DNA of 64,000 nt, taken from Brevibacillus choshinensis. GTDB lineage: Bacteria > Bacillota > Bacilli > Brevibacillales > Brevibacillaceae. The translations under genes and the position numbers were made by a program. Location of the stretch: positions 1,303,114 to 1,367,113 of the forward strand of contig NZ_LJJB01000010.1 of assembly GCF_001420695.1 (NCBI RefSeq). The letters are read 5' to 3'. Under the pieces are notes generated by a model, which saw only the letters and a list, made by a program, of their open reading frames with translations, was not told where the DNA came from and made no database searches. Shown here in pieces: positions 52,913 through 62,183 of this stretch. Position 1 is the stretch's first letter; every line of letters begins with the position of its first letter.

Positions 52913-53829
52913 TTATTCTCGTTCACTATTGTGATTAGATAGCCTGTTTAATGCACATTCCAAAATATTGAAGGAAGGGCATACATACGGATTCCTTATT
53001 GTTATCTGAAAAGTCGTCTGAATGTGGGCGTGACCAGCTAACTTGATTACCGTTGTGAGTGGCACACCTCTCTTGAGCAGACGGGAACAGAAGGTGTGAC
53101 GGAATTTGTGCGGGTACAGCTTGAAACCGAGGTGCTTTTCCAAGCTTTCCAGCAGCGTGTTTACTACGTCCTCTTGTGCATCTTCTCTGCACGTTGACTG
53201 AGAAGCAGGTAGGGACTGTCCCGATGTCTATTCTCCTGCCGATCTGATCTAATGTACTCTTTGATCAGATCGACAAGATCAGGTCGAAGCGGAATCTCTC
53301 GGTACTTGCCACCTTTCCCTGTTACCCGTAGCGTGTTTGTGAGGTAGTCTAGGTCGTTGAATTGGATCCCGCAAAGCTCACTTACACGAACTCCTGTGTA
53401 CAAAAGCAGCCAAACGATTAGGTGATTGCGAAGGCTGACTTTGCTCCTGTCCTGGACGAAAAACAAGAGCTGGTTGACCTCCTGCTCTGAGAAGACTTCC
53501 ACCTCACCCTCACTACCAGCAGCCACCTTGATCCTGTCTATTCGCAGCGTGACGACGTGTTCAGTGGTCAGCTTGCGGTCGATCAGAAACAGATTGAATG
53601 CTTGTAGGGAGTTGGTCTTTTTCTTGATGGTCGCCACCGCGTACTTGTTTTCCGTGAGGCGGTTTTTGCAGTTGAAAACGTAGAAGCATTTCAGATCGGT
53701 CGGTGGCCCTACGCCCATTCCTTCCAGGTACACACAAAACCCTTTCACGTCGCCCACGTAAGATTCAATCGTTTTTGGCGCCATCCCGTTCTCTACTAAG
53801 TACTGCTCAAACTCTTCGATCGGGTTCAT
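52913..53829 (-). pseudogene. Frameshifted tyrosine recombinase
   Basis: The first part (ATG at 53829, after GGAGGGAG) reads MNPIEEFEQYLVENGMAPKT with a SAM-like domain and the catalytic Arg at about 148 (LYTGVRVSELCG) and Lys in VTGKGGKYREIPL. It stops at 53164 after KMHKRT. The sequence continues in another frame with EDVVNTLLESLEKHLGF and KLYPHKFRHTFCSRLL (HxxR) and AGHAHIQTTF, so one nucleotide has been lost near 53165-53180. The active-site Tyr expected after HIQTT is also gone. The gene is therefore dead twice over. An intact relative is at 62184-63077. Confidence 0.88.
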
Positions 53830-53854
53830 TCCTATCTCCCTCCTGAAAAACAAA

Positions 53855-53888
53855 AATGCCCTGCAGCCTTTTGATTGGCGCAGGGCTT
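53855..53888 (-). terminator. Hairpin upstream of the recombinase pseudogene
   Basis: GCCCTGC pairs with GCAGGGC around a 14-nt loop, with TTTTTG on minus. It may end transcription from the remnant upstream. Confidence 0.6.
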
Positions 53889-54018
53889 GTTATTCTATAC
53901 TTCCAGACGTGAACTTCCGAAAAGTCATACCACATCTCTACCTCATCGTTGCTCCGAGCCTGACGGACATTCTCATGGTCAAGGATGCTGTAGTTTGCAG
54001 TGGAGGAGATTGGCTGGA

Positions 54019-54052
54019 GAAAGAGCCTACCCCGAAAGGGGTAGGCTCTTCA
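54019..54052 (-). terminator. Terminator of the 54110 fragment
   Basis: AAGAGCCTACCCC pairs perfectly with GGGGTAGGCTCTT around TTTCG, with T on minus. It lies 58 nt after the stop at 54110. The stretch 53889-54018 holds no recognisable gene. Confidence 0.85.
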
Positions 54053-54109
54053 TCATTAGAGATGAAGGCAAAAGCCATTCGCCTCTTTATTCATATCTCT
54101 AGACAATCC

Positions 54110-54457
54110 TTACAGGGAAACGCGAATTGGGTTAGTGATATCGATCAGGTTGTTATTTCCATCAACGATGTCAATTGTTGGAACGCCAGAAGCATTTTTC
54201 TGAGCTCTCAATTCAACACCATCAGTAAAATCTTGAGTAGCCAAAGCTTTACCACCAATTGTTACAACAACTTTAGTTGCTGGTGTACCAGCTGTAGTAG
54301 CGATTGTAATACCGCTTGCTACTTTAGTACCTTTGATGGGGAGGACGTTCGCGCGTTCTACTTTTTCTTTTATACGGGAAGCTTGGAAAACCATTGTTGG
54401 TATATTTACTGTGCTATTCCCTTCAACATGACGGGTGGTGATACCGGCATTCCACAA
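54110..54457 (-). pseudogene. Probable C-terminal fragment of an exported protein
   Basis: An open frame of about 115 codons ending ITNPIRVSL, with ATKVVVTIGGKALATQDF and GVPTIDIVDGNNNLIDITN. It reads like the last beta domain of a surface protein. No ribosome site or signal peptide precedes it; the only start is a TTG without context. It has an excellent terminator. I take it as the 3' end of a gene whose 5' part was lost. I do not recognise the family. Confidence 0.4.
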
Positions 54458-54731
54458 ACGTATTAAACATCGGCCCCATGATCCCTTTTATTATCACTTT
54501 TTTGCTTCCATCGTTACATTCACTTTAATAACCACCAACGTTTTCAAAAGAAACTAAACAACCTTAGTCCGGTCGATTACCGAACTAAGGTTGTTTAAAC
54601 TGCCTTTTTCATATCTGTCTACTTGACTGGGGTAACTTCATCTTAGACTGCCGCTGCTTTTTGAGCTATCGATCCCCGTTAGCGCAATAACGGTTTCTTG
54701 AACTCTCTTGCCCGAGAGCGTGCTTAAGCGT
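54458..54731. other. Intergenic remnant region
   Basis: No gene is seen. A perfect hairpin, AAACAACCTTAGT with its complement, lies at 54556-54596 and looks like a bidirectional terminator. The rest is likely debris between gene remnants. Confidence 0.5.
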
Positions 54732-54863
54732 TCATTTCTTGAGCTCGTAATGGAGCACCACATTACCAGATTGGAAGGCTTTTGACTCTACAAGTGAAAG
54801 ACCAAACTGGTTTACATGCTGGAACAACGGCTTACCTTCTTTTGGAGGCGGATCAGCATGTGC
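54732..54863 (-). pseudogene. Orphan 3' gene end fused to the truncated subtilase
   Basis: In a frame different from the subtilase copy, minus-strand codons read DPPPKEGKPLFQHVNQFGLS and then LVESKAFQSGNVVLHYELKK before TGA at 54732. It begins about where the similarity to the subtilase ends (near 54840). It looks like the C-terminus of another protein, joined by a deletion. Only codon-like appearance supports this. Confidence 0.3.
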
Positions 54864-55108
54864 TAGTCGGAGCTGTCTGCGAGAGTGGCTCCGTTGTCGG
54901 CTGCGCGTAGTTTGGTTGTTTTCTGAGGGGCTCCGTTACTGAACTTTACTATGTATTCTCCTGTTTCGCTTTTGGTGATAGCAGGCTGGCTGGTTGTTTC
55001 TTTTGAAAAGGCATGGGCAGGTGTCAGCCAGGTTTGTATAGACATCCCGCAGAGGGTTAGCGCTAGTAGCATTTTGGCGTACCGTTTTTGGGCAGCGGTT
55101 GCTTCCAT
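54863..55108 (-). pseudogene. Truncated duplicate of the BIG2 subtilase gene
   Basis: An 81-codon frame MEATAAQKRYAKMLLALTLC... with TPAHAFSKETT and GEYIVKFSNGAPQKTTKLRA, nearly the same as the signal peptide and start of the propeptide of the protease at 42868-45138. It ends at TAG after DSSD where the intact gene has CAG followed by HMLLRLQK. The similarity continues past the stop for about eight codons (HMLIRLQK) and then breaks. The ribosome site is kept (GGAGAAGGAGAA). It is a pseudogene by truncation; expression as a free propeptide is possible but unproven. Confidence 0.85.
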
Positions 55109-55372
55109 TTCTCCTTCTCCTTTTCTGTTTGATGATGCTAGCTAGAATCATATACTCCTGTACTTTTCTTTTCCAATCTAGTTTACTGCCTATGACTTAG
55201 ATTGTCTTTTGAATAGATAGAATTATTATCTAGAGAGTAGGAATCATTACTAGTCACTGGACATGTGCTTCCTGATTCATCACATATTTCCTTCAATAAC
55301 AACAATCGCGATTGATTTATCAGCAAAAATCCTACAGTTATTTACAGAGCTCGAACGCCTAAAAAATAAAAT

Positions 55373-55402
55373 AAAGGAGAACGGTTTTCACCGCCCTCCT
55401 TT
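55373..55402 (-). terminator. Terminator of the giant repeat protein gene
   Basis: AAAGGAGGGCGG on minus pairs with CCGTTCTCCTTT (one bulge) around GTGAAAA, followed by a T-rich tract. It lies right after the stop at 55406. The gap 55109-55372 holds nothing else recognisable. Confidence 0.82.
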
Positions 55403-55405
55403 TTA

Positions 55406-58400
55406 CTACGCTTCTTCCAATACCTCATCCTCAGTAGACAAGGAAGAGATCGCTGGTTCTATTTGTACATCCACTCGCGTAATTGCACTCGTAGTACCAA
55501 CGGTAAACCATAGATAAACATACTCTATAACCGGTTTATCACTATTATTGACCTGCTTTAACGTAATACGTCCATGCTCATCTACAGCTAAGTATTTAGC
55601 TGGCCGCTCGTTACCTCCATCACCTTTCATATCAGAGGCCATAATCACCACATTTGGGTTTTCGGTTTCACCATCTGTCATTCGTATGATCTGGTCGGTT
55701 ACATCATCCCCCACTTGTAGTTCGCCAGATATCTCTGCATTCGTAGCATATTTATCCATTTCTTCGAACGCGATGTAAAGGTTAACTGTTCGTTGAATCG
55801 AGTCCTCAAGTCCTCGCTGGATATCTTCCCGACTTTCAAACGGAAGAGACTTTACGTGATACACCATACGAGAATAGGTATCCTGCTGTTGTTCCGCTGA
55901 GAACCCGGCAAATACCTCTCCAAAACGTAATTCTAAAGATGGATTTGCTAAGGCCTCCTTCATTTCGTGGATAGCATCCGACAGTTCTGTTTTACTTGGG
56001 TTAGCGCTAATTGTCACTGCATTTACTTTTGCGACAGCTTCTACTTCTCCGCCTTCACTGCTTTCTTGCTTAGGTTGAATGGTTACATCGATACGTATAC
56101 CAACAGTGACAGAGCCTGTACCCGTTTTGCTATTTGCAAACCTCAATTGAACATGCTCGACAACTTCAGACCCTGTTCCATTTTCCTTTAAAAGAATGAT
56201 CCTTCCGTTATCATCTAGCCCCAAGAACTCAGCTGGCTTGTTATTCCCGCCGGTTCCTTCGATGCTTTGGACTGTTACCGCTATATCCGGATTGATCACT
56301 TCACCTGTCATCAAGCGTACGATGTCATTCGTTACATCGTCTCCGAGTTGAGATGTCCTAGATAAAATCGATTGTCTGTAATATTTCCGAGATTCATTAT
56401 TAACAGCATCTGCATTAACCATACGTCCAATAGCGCTATCCAGGTAGAGTTGCAGCTCAGCTTTGCTACTGAATAATTCGTACTTTAATCGCAAAGCAAG
56501 ATTCAAATAAAAAATCTGCTTTGCATCTTGAGAGAATCGCTCAAACTCTTCCCCAAAGTTCAATCCAAGTGCGGGCGACCTTAAGGCATGCTGCAACGCT
56601 TCTAGTGCCGCTGATACTTCTTCTTCGTTTGAGTAATCTTTTACTTGGATAGCATTAATCTTGTTTAATGCCTCTAGTTCCTCGGAGATTATGTTTGGGT
56701 TAATACTAACCTCAATTACTGGTCCTGTACTTGTCGTTGTTCCCTTCTTTATTACACTCAGTTGAACGTATTCCTTTATGATTTTGTCCGTCGTATTTTG
56801 CTTTTCTAGGATTACCTTACCATTTCTAATTTTTAAGTATTCAGAAGGGACTTTACGTTCAAACGTGCCTCCAAAGGCGCTGACTATTGTAACCTCGATC
56901 TCAGGATTCACTTCTAGACCTTCCCGTACTTGTATTACTTTTTTAGTTACGTCTGTTCCTGATCCTATTTGTTGTTTCAGAGTAACTGCAAAATAATATT
57001 TGAGCATTTCATCATAAAGAAATTCTCTTTCGATGACATATACGACTTGCTGATTAAAGTAATCACGTATTTCTCTCATACTTTTAAATGGCGGAAAACT
57101 ACTTACTCGATCAATCACGAGCCCCAGAATTTCCTGTAACTGCGAGTTGGTCAATCTCGAATCGTTTACTTCTAACTGGAGTAACGGATCTGATAGAGCG
57201 TTTTTCATTTGCTTAATGGTTGCTTCGCGTTCCTCAGGTGTCTCTCTTCCAGTAAATTTAGTACCGTTTACTTTTGCTATTACTACTGCTTCCTCCGGAC
57301 TGAGTGAAGGAGAAACTCCTACGGTTACCACAAATCCAGCGGATCGTTGTTGGGTACGCAAGCGGACCGTTACATACTCATAGACGACCTCCCCCGTTTC
57401 GTTTCTATTACCGTAAAGGATTCTCCCATTTGAAAGGGATAAGTATTGTGCTGGTTTATTCCCTTTACCTTTTGCCGAGGTTAGCTCGACGATTATATTA
57501 GGGTTCTTTATTTCCCCATCGTATAATTGAATGATTTGATCTGTTACATCAGTCCCCGCCAATATTTCGTTACCAAGTCCGATATTAGTCTGATACTTAT
57601 CTCTTTCATCAAGAAGTGGTTGCATTTCTACTATCTCTTGAATATTTTGCGTAAGGGCTTCTTGCACTTCATCCTTCGTATTAAATGGACTGTATTTCAC
57701 TTGACTAATCATAAATGAAACAACATCATTTCTCTGATCTTCTGTAAAATTCTTGAATGAGTCTCCAAAATCTAACCCTAGTATTGGCGATTGTAGAGCC
57801 TCAAGCATATTCTCGATAGCTGTGACACGCTCTTCGTAGTTAGCATCATCGCTCAAAGTCACTGCATTAATACGAGCTATGGCTTCCGCCACTTCGGAAC
57901 TCATTTCGGGGAGGATTTTTACTTCGATATATAGATATGAATTTGCTTTTCCACTTCCACTACTGAAATGTAAAACCACTCGCTCCACAACCAGTTTTCC
58001 TGTTGTATTTTTCTTTTTCAGAAGTATGCGATGGTTTGAGTACAAAGTTAAATACTCGGATGTCTTGAGTTTTTGATAGTCAGCGTCTGCTATATGATCA
58101 ATTTCAACCTTTATCGAGGGATCTGGCTTAGCAGTGCTGAGCAATTGGATAATCGTATGGGTTATATCCGTATTTATCTCGATTGTGCTATCTATTCTTG
58201 CTGATTTCACATATTTCTCTGTTTCTGCGCTAACTGGTCGATTGTCAAATACTTGTTGAATAGTTGACGTGAGCTCCATTTGTATTTCTTCTTTTGAAAC
58301 AAATGGGTTCACATATTTGATTCTTGTAATCAGACTACTTGCTACGGATCTCTTCTCAGACTCACTAAAGGATTCAAATAGCGTTCCAAAGTTAAGATCA

Positions 58401-61400
58401 AGGATATCTGATTGAATGGCTTCCAGCATGTCATATGCTGCAGCTTCCTGTTCCATGTAATCTGATCCGTCCGCATAGACCGCCTTGTTTATTTTTTCGA
58501 TTGCTGCATACATTTCATCTTTTTGAGTCGGCAATATACGAACATTAATGTACAAATCGTAAGTGCCCGTAAGATTAGCAAACCTTACAATTACGCGTTC
58601 TAATACTGCTTGATTCGTATTATTTTTTTGTCTCAGCTTTAATGTGCCTTTTGAGTCCACTGCCAAATATTGTGCCGGACGGGGACTTGACTCTGTTCCA
58701 CCTTCAACTCCGCTAACCGTCATCTTAACGGCTATATCGGACTGCTTACCATCTTGCAGCTTGATTACAAGTTGATTTAGGATTGTTCCCGCTTCCAAAT
58801 CTGAATCTACTGTTACAAATTTTACGTATTTCTGTGCTTCTTGATACGCTGGCTCTCGATCAAAGATTATCTGAATAATTTGGGTCAATGCTACCTGGAT
58901 CTCTTCTTTTGTAGCAAAGGATTTTGTATATGCCTTTCCACCCATACGTGAGTAGACCAATCTCTTTTGTCGATCGTTGAATGCCGGATACAGCTGTCCA
59001 AAATCCAACGCCAAAATAGGATTCTCTAATGCTCTTTTCATTGCTTCAACAGCAGAAAAGTAGTCATCGTCAGATTGACTATCATAAACAACTGCTGCAT
59101 TCACTTTTGCTATAGCCTCAATGAGTTGTCCTTCTCCCGTAAAAGCTTTAGGGACTCGATCACTTTCTATTTTTCCTTTCTGCGTCCGTGTGAGATAAAC
59201 CGTTCCCGCTTCCAGGCCAAGTTGTGAAACTACAATAGAAACAGATGTTTTTCCACTTGGCACAGTGGCAGATCCTAATAACCTAGCTGTTAATTCGGAT
59301 GCACTGTACACTTTGACTACATCACCGAACTCGAGATCTTTTACATCGATCACATCTGGTTGATTTTTCTTATTTGTGATGGAAATTACGTCCACGGACA
59401 AAGATTGAGATTTGGCTTCTCCATCGTAATCCTTTTCTACACGTAGACTTTCTACATAGCCCCTTCTAGTAATAGTAATATATACTTTTCCAGATGTTTG
59501 CCCCAGTTGAGATACTGTAACGATGACGCTGGTCTTTCCACTGGCTACAGTTCCAGTTCCCAATACTTTTGTGCCGTCCTGGCTATATACTTTAATTACA
59601 TCGTTTGCTTGAAGGTCTAGAACTTCTACCGTATCTGCCAATGCTACATTATTCGTAATCATGATTTTATCTAGGCTGGGGGATGGGGCTTTTTGTTCTT
59701 CAGCATATTCCTTGGTCGTCTTATCGCTCTCCAGGAATCCTCTTCGCGTAAGTGTTAGCTGTACCGATCCCTTTCCTTGACCTAACTGAGCTATATTTAC
59801 TACCACAACGTTCTTTCCTGTTGGTACAGTCGCGGTTCCCAATACTCGCGTTCCTGCTACATCATAGACCTTAATACTGTCTCCTGCTTGGAGATCTGTC
59901 ACTTCGATTGTATCCGTCACACCCACTAGGTTTTTAATCGAAATGGATTCTTCTTTTACTGCCGGTGCTTTTTCTTCAGCTGCATATGCCTTTGTAGTTT
60001 TCTCGCTCTCTAAGTAACCTCTGCGTGTGAGGGTTACTTGTACTCTCCCTGCTGCTTGCCCTAATTGAGCTACACTTACTACCGCAACGCTTTTTCCGGT
60101 TGGTACAGTCGCGGTTCCCAATACTCGCGTTCCTGCTGCATCATAGACCTTGATACTGTCTCCAGCTAGTAGATCGATCACTTCGATTGTATCCGTTACG
60201 CCTACTAGATTTTTAATCGAAATGGATTCTTCCTTTACAGCCGGTGCTTTTTCTTCAGCTGCATATGCCTTGGTAGTTTTCTCACTCTCGAGATATCCTC
60301 TTCGTGTGAGGGTTACTTGTACTCTCCCTGCAACTTGCCCTAATTGGGCTACACTTACTACGGCAACGCTCTTTCCTGTCAGTACAGTCGCGGTTCCCAA
60401 TACTCGCGTTCCTGCTGCATCATAGACCTTGATACTGTCTCCAGCTAGTAGATCGATCACTTCGATTGTATCCGTTACGCCTACTAGATTTTTAATCGAA
60501 ATGGCTTCTTCCTTTACAGCTGGTGCCTTTTGTTCCGCATCATATTCCTTGGACGTTTTGTCACTCTCCAAGAAGCCTCTGCGTGTGAGGGTTACTTGTG
60601 CTCTCCCTGCTGCTTGCCCTAATTGAGCTACACTTACAACCGCAACGCTCTTTCCTGTCGGTACAGTGGCGGTTCCCAATACTCGCGTTCCTGCTGCATC
60701 ATAGACCTTGATACTGTCTCCTGCTAGTAGATCAATCACTTCTATCGTATCCGCTACACCCACTAGGTTTTTAATCGAAATGGCCTCTTCCTTTACATCT
60801 GGTGCCTTTTGTTCAGCATCATATTCCTTGGACGTTTTGTCACTCTCCAAGAAGCCTCTGCGTGTAAGGGTTACTTGTACTCTCCCTGCTGCTTGCCCTA
60901 ATTGAGCTACACTTACTACCGCAACGCTCTTTCCTGTTGGTACAGTCGCTGTTCCCAATACTCTCGTTCCTGCTACATCATAGACCTTAATACTGTCTCC
61001 TGTTAGTAGATCGATCACCTCGATGGTATCCGTTACACCCACTAGGTTTTTAATCGAAATGGCTTCTTCCTTTACTACTGGTGCCTTTTCTTCTGCCGCA
61101 TATTCTTTGGTGGTTTTCTCACTCTCGAGATAACCTCTTCGTGTGAGGGTAACATTGACTGCACCCGCACCTTGGCCTAATTGAGCCACATTTACTACGG
61201 CAACATTCTTTCCGATTGGTACAGTCGCGGTTCCCAATACTCTCGTTCCTGCTGCATCATAGACCTTGACAGTGTCCCCAACTAGTAGAGCGGTTACTTC
61301 TATTGTGTCTGCAACACCTACCAGATTTTTGATTGCAATCATGCCGGTCTCTGGAGCTGCGATTGAACCTTCTGAAGGAAACGAGAATTCCATCCGTTCA

Positions 61401-61777
61401 GTCTCTTTACCTGCACTCGTGAGCGTTACAAATACGCTTCCAGAAGCCGGTCCTAATTGCGGAATAGTAATAATTGCACTAGTCTTCCCTGTTGGGACAA
61501 TTGCTGACCCCAGGAGCTTCGAGGATGCATTGGGACCTGAGTAAACTTTGACAATGTCCCCACCCTTTACATCTTGTACTGTCACGATGTCTGACATTCC
61601 AAAATAGTTTTGAATGGATACTTTGATGTTATCTACTACGTTACCTGATAGCTCTGTAGAGCTCTCAGAATAGACAATAGATGGTGTTATGAGCGTAAGT
61701 ATCATTGCTAAAGAAACAAAGCTTGTTAACACTTTCGTTTGCCAATTACTCCTACCCGTTTTTACCTTCATGAGCAC
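55406..61777 (-). CDS. Giant secreted repeat protein (about 2120 residues)
   Basis: An exported protein with a signal peptide (VLTSFVSLAMILTLITPSIV YSES, cleavage near SES). The N-terminal 40 percent is nine repeats of about 93 residues with the core ISIKNLVGVTDTIEVIDLLA, GDSIKVYDAAGTRVLGTATV and VTLTRRGFLESDKT. Copies 3-7 are almost identical. The rest is six modules of about 200 residues, each a helical part (INAxxxxD...ALxxPxLxLxFG) and a beta part (GxxVTxxIIQLxxG...PAQYLxxxxxGRIxLKxxN). No anchor is visible. I chose the GTG at 61777 (GGAGG 7 nt upstream); an ATG at 61771 is also possible. Function unknown; an adhesin or extended stalk is likely. Confidence 0.85.
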   Translation of the reverse strand: MLMKVKTGRSNWQTKVLTSFVSLAMILTLITPSIVYSESSTELSGNVVDNIKVSIQNYFGMSDIVTVQDVKGGDIVKVYSGPNASSKLLGSAIVPTGKTSAIITIPQLGPASGSVFVTLTSAGKETERMEFSFPSEGSIAAPETGMIAIKNLVGVADTIEVTALLVGDTVKVYDAAGTRVLGTATVPIGKNVAVVNVAQLGQGAGAVNVTLTRRGYLESEKTTKEYAAEEKAPVVKEEAISIKNLVGVTDTIEVIDLLTGDSIKVYDVAGTRVLGTATVPTGKSVAVVSVAQLGQAAGRVQVTLTRRGFLESDKTSKEYDAEQKAPDVKEEAISIKNLVGVADTIEVIDLLAGDSIKVYDAAGTRVLGTATVPTGKSVAVVSVAQLGQAAGRAQVTLTRRGFLESDKTSKEYDAEQKAPAVKEEAISIKNLVGVTDTIEVIDLLAGDSIKVYDAAGTRVLGTATVLTGKSVAVVSVAQLGQVAGRVQVTLTRRGYLESEKTTKAYAAEEKAPAVKEESISIKNLVGVTDTIEVIDLLAGDSIKVYDAAGTRVLGTATVPTGKSVAVVSVAQLGQAAGRVQVTLTRRGYLESEKTTKAYAAEEKAPAVKEESISIKNLVGVTDTIEVTDLQAGDSIKVYDVAGTRVLGTATVPTGKNVVVVNIAQLGQGKGSVQLTLTRRGFLESDKTTKEYAEEQKAPSPSLDKIMITNNVALADTVEVLDLQANDVIKVYSQDGTKVLGTGTVASGKTSVIVTVSQLGQTSGKVYITITRRGYVESLRVEKDYDGEAKSQSLSVDVISITNKKNQPDVIDVKDLEFGDVVKVYSASELTARLLGSATVPSGKTSVSIVVSQLGLEAGTVYLTRTQKGKIESDRVPKAFTGEGQLIEAIAKVNAAVVYDSQSDDDYFSAVEAMKRALENPILALDFGQLYPAFNDRQKRLVYSRMGGKAYTKSFATKEEIQVALTQIIQIIFDREPAYQEAQKYVKFVTVDSDLEAGTILNQLVIKLQDGKQSDIAVKMTVSGVEGGTESSPRPAQYLAVDSKGTLKLRQKNNTNQAVLERVIVRFANLTGTYDLYINVRILPTQKDEMYAAIEKINKAVYADGSDYMEQEAAAYDMLEAIQSDILDLNFGTLFESFSESEKRSVASSLITRIKYVNPFVSKEEIQMELTSTIQQVFDNRPVSAETEKYVKSARIDSTIEINTDITHTIIQLLSTAKPDPSIKVEIDHIADADYQKLKTSEYLTLYSNHRILLKKKNTTGKLVVERVVLHFSSGSGKANSYLYIEVKILPEMSSEVAEAIARINAVTLSDDANYEERVTAIENMLEALQSPILGLDFGDSFKNFTEDQRNDVVSFMISQVKYSPFNTKDEVQEALTQNIQEIVEMQPLLDERDKYQTNIGLGNEILAGTDVTDQIIQLYDGEIKNPNIIVELTSAKGKGNKPAQYLSLSNGRILYGNRNETGEVVYEYVTVRLRTQQRSAGFVVTVGVSPSLSPEEAVVIAKVNGTKFTGRETPEEREATIKQMKNALSDPLLQLEVNDSRLTNSQLQEILGLVIDRVSSFPPFKSMREIRDYFNQQVVYVIEREFLYDEMLKYYFAVTLKQQIGSGTDVTKKVIQVREGLEVNPEIEVTIVSAFGGTFERKVPSEYLKIRNGKVILEKQNTTDKIIKEYVQLSVIKKGTTTSTGPVIEVSINPNIISEELEALNKINAIQVKDYSNEEEVSAALEALQHALRSPALGLNFGEEFERFSQDAKQIFYLNLALRLKYELFSSKAELQLYLDSAIGRMVNADAVNNESRKYYRQSILSRTSQLGDDVTNDIVRLMTGEVINPDIAVTVQSIEGTGGNNKPAEFLGLDDNGRIILLKENGTGSEVVEHVQLRFANSKTGTGSVTVGIRIDVTIQPKQESSEGGEVEAVAKVNAVTISANPSKTELSDAIHEMKEALANPSLELRFGEVFAGFSAEQQQDTYSRMVYHVKSLPFESREDIQRGLEDSIQRTVNLYIAFEEMDKYATNAEISGELQVGDDVTDQIIRMTDGETENPNVVIMASDMKGDGGNERPAKYLAVDEHGRITLKQVNNSDKPVIEYVYLWFTVGTTSAITRVDVQIEPAISSLSTEDEVLEEA
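55450..59122 (-). repeat. Six tandem ~200-residue modules
   Basis: The C-terminal part of the giant protein has six diverged copies of one module. They begin IAKVNAAVVYD, IEKINKAVYAD, IARINAVTLSD, IAKVNGTKFTG, LNKINAIQVKD and VAKVNAVTISA. Each keeps a ~600-bp period. They have diverged far more than the 279-bp repeats. Confidence 0.8.
59122..61633 (-). repeat. Nine tandem 279-bp repeats
   Basis: The period is 93 codons, exact over the central copies: the same codons recur at 60150, 60429 and 60708. The outer copies (first and last two) are diverged, the inner five nearly identical, which points to recent expansion or gene conversion. Confidence 0.9.
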
Positions 61778-61783
61778 ATGCAT

Positions 61784-62183
61784 TCCTCCAAATAGATTCT
61801 GTTAGTAACAAAGTGATAGGTAGTATTACCTAAACAATACCAACAAATGTAATTTTATATGAATAGTTACATTACTTTTGTCGAATTATGTAAGAGACTA
61901 CATATTTTTTAATCATTTTGTTTTCATTATGCTTTAACCTAATTACTTCGAGAACTTCGAGAATACACATCGTTTATTAAACGACAAAAATACCCTTAAT
62001 CGACGTATGATTAAGGGCAACAAGCAGTATCTCCTCCTTAGCAGAAGAGTAGCAAAGAGTTATTTCTATCTATTTCGAATGTGCAACTTACAATTGGTCT
62101 TGAGTTGGAACCATTGTATAGATAGTGACTTGTGGAGCATCTTCACTAGTTGCAAAGTCTAATTTTTAAAGGAGTGCTTCCAT
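61784..62183. other. Divergent intergenic region
   Basis: A+T-rich. It holds the upstream region of the giant protein gene on minus and of the recombinase on plus. A minus-strand terminator-like hairpin, CCCTTAAT / ATTAAGGG followed by TATTTTTG, is at 61990-62017. A possible 3' gene remnant lies at 62088-62165. Confidence 0.5.
62088..62165 (-). pseudogene. Possible 3' remnant of a lost gene
   Basis: Minus-strand codons read LDFATSEDAPQVTIYTMVPT then QDQL and TAA at 62088. It is followed 70 nt later by a terminator hairpin (61990-62017) that has no other gene to serve. The reading frame is closed upstream by TAA at 62166, so it would be a scrap left when the recombinase gene arrived. Weak evidence. 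Confidence 0.25.

Noticed and set aside
59122-61633. Regular repeats that might suggest a CRISPR array
   Set aside because: The period is 279 bp, the repeats are coding with a constant frame, and there are no short direct repeats with spacers or cas genes.
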